In this document: in pieces, positions 63,955-64,000 of the stretch
Position numbering within the stretch: position 1 is the stretch's first letter
How the letters are laid out: every line of letters begins with the position of its first letter
Source: Liopterus haemorrhoidalis
Taxonomy: Eukaryota; Arthropoda; Insecta; Coleoptera; Dytiscidae
Length of the DNA stretch: 64,000 bases
NCBI GenBank assembly: GCA_963971575.1
Contig: OZ020616.1
Span: 1,756,924 to 1,820,923, forward strand
Direction: 5' to 3'
The notes under the pieces: model-generated
What the model was told of the DNA's origin: nothing
Database searches by the model: none
The model's input: the letters and a program-made list of their open reading frames with translations, nothing else
Translations under genes and position numbers: made by a program

Positions 63955-64000
63955 ATGAACACCAAGAATTAAATTCAATCTCATTAGGTATTCAATTAGG
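63955..64000 (-). pseudogene. Unknown multicopy protein family, third fragment at window edge
   Basis: AATCTCATTAGG aside, the sequence matches 1588-1625 (GAACACCAAGAATTA(G/A)ATTC), coding NEIEFNSWCS on the minus strand. This is the same part of the family as in the 1311-2006 relic. It runs off the window. Confidence 0.55.

Overview
This is AT-rich animal DNA, most likely from an insect. It holds one intact-looking host gene, a lone odorant-receptor-like exon, and a very dense, layered set of transposable-element (TE) remains. The insect assignment rests on the receptor-like exon, the many mariner families, and elements that resemble insect DINE-1/Helentron repeats. I cannot name the order.

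Host gene: a secreted alpha-type carbonic anhydrase on the + strand. I assembled it from five exons (51930-51975, 53437-53646, 56303-56577, 58883-59110, 62672-62875). All splice sites are GT/AG, all phases agree, and the product is 320 aa with a signal peptide and all three zinc-binding histidines. The 963 coding bases spread over 10.9 kb because the four introns are filled with TEs. About 2.8 kb upstream (49002-49160) lies one exon resembling an insect odorant receptor.

1-12 kb: a mariner tail; a decayed multicopy protein of unknown type (1311-2006); a tRNA-derived SINE; a TA-flanked MITE; a mariner carrying a PIF/Harbinger-like element with a MADF gene start, itself hit by a MITE; a Mos1-like mariner inserted at a TA inside another mariner; a Tigger relic; a mariner with a 259-bp inverted-repeat element in its end; and a short hAT MITE with an 8-bp duplication.

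12-24 kb: a foldback element with a perfect 9-bp target duplication (12275-14002), copies of two repeat families carrying (GTCT)n-type tracts, a hAT remnant, a deleted mariner, a 601-bp MITE with 3-bp duplications, LINE debris, a Tigger deletion derivative, and a 9-bp-TSD element interrupted by a MITE.

24-46 kb: a PHD-like zinc-finger relic, a second TA-flanked MITE, DD41D mariner copies (one deleted, one with an open frame but a lost catalytic Asp), a 565-bp near-palindrome, several DD34D mariners, an 8-bp-TSD hAT (34168-35835), LINE reverse-transcriptase fragments, and a MITE-in-MITE pair that preserves its empty-site control.

46-64 kb: Tc1 and LINE fragments, the receptor-like exon, and the carbonic anhydrase gene with its introns. 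Intron 2 is mostly a 2.4-kb inverted repeat that starts 8 bases inside the donor site. The right edge carries a mariner tail and another piece of the unknown protein family.

The insertion order can be read directly in several places, because uninterrupted copies elsewhere in the window show the empty sites.
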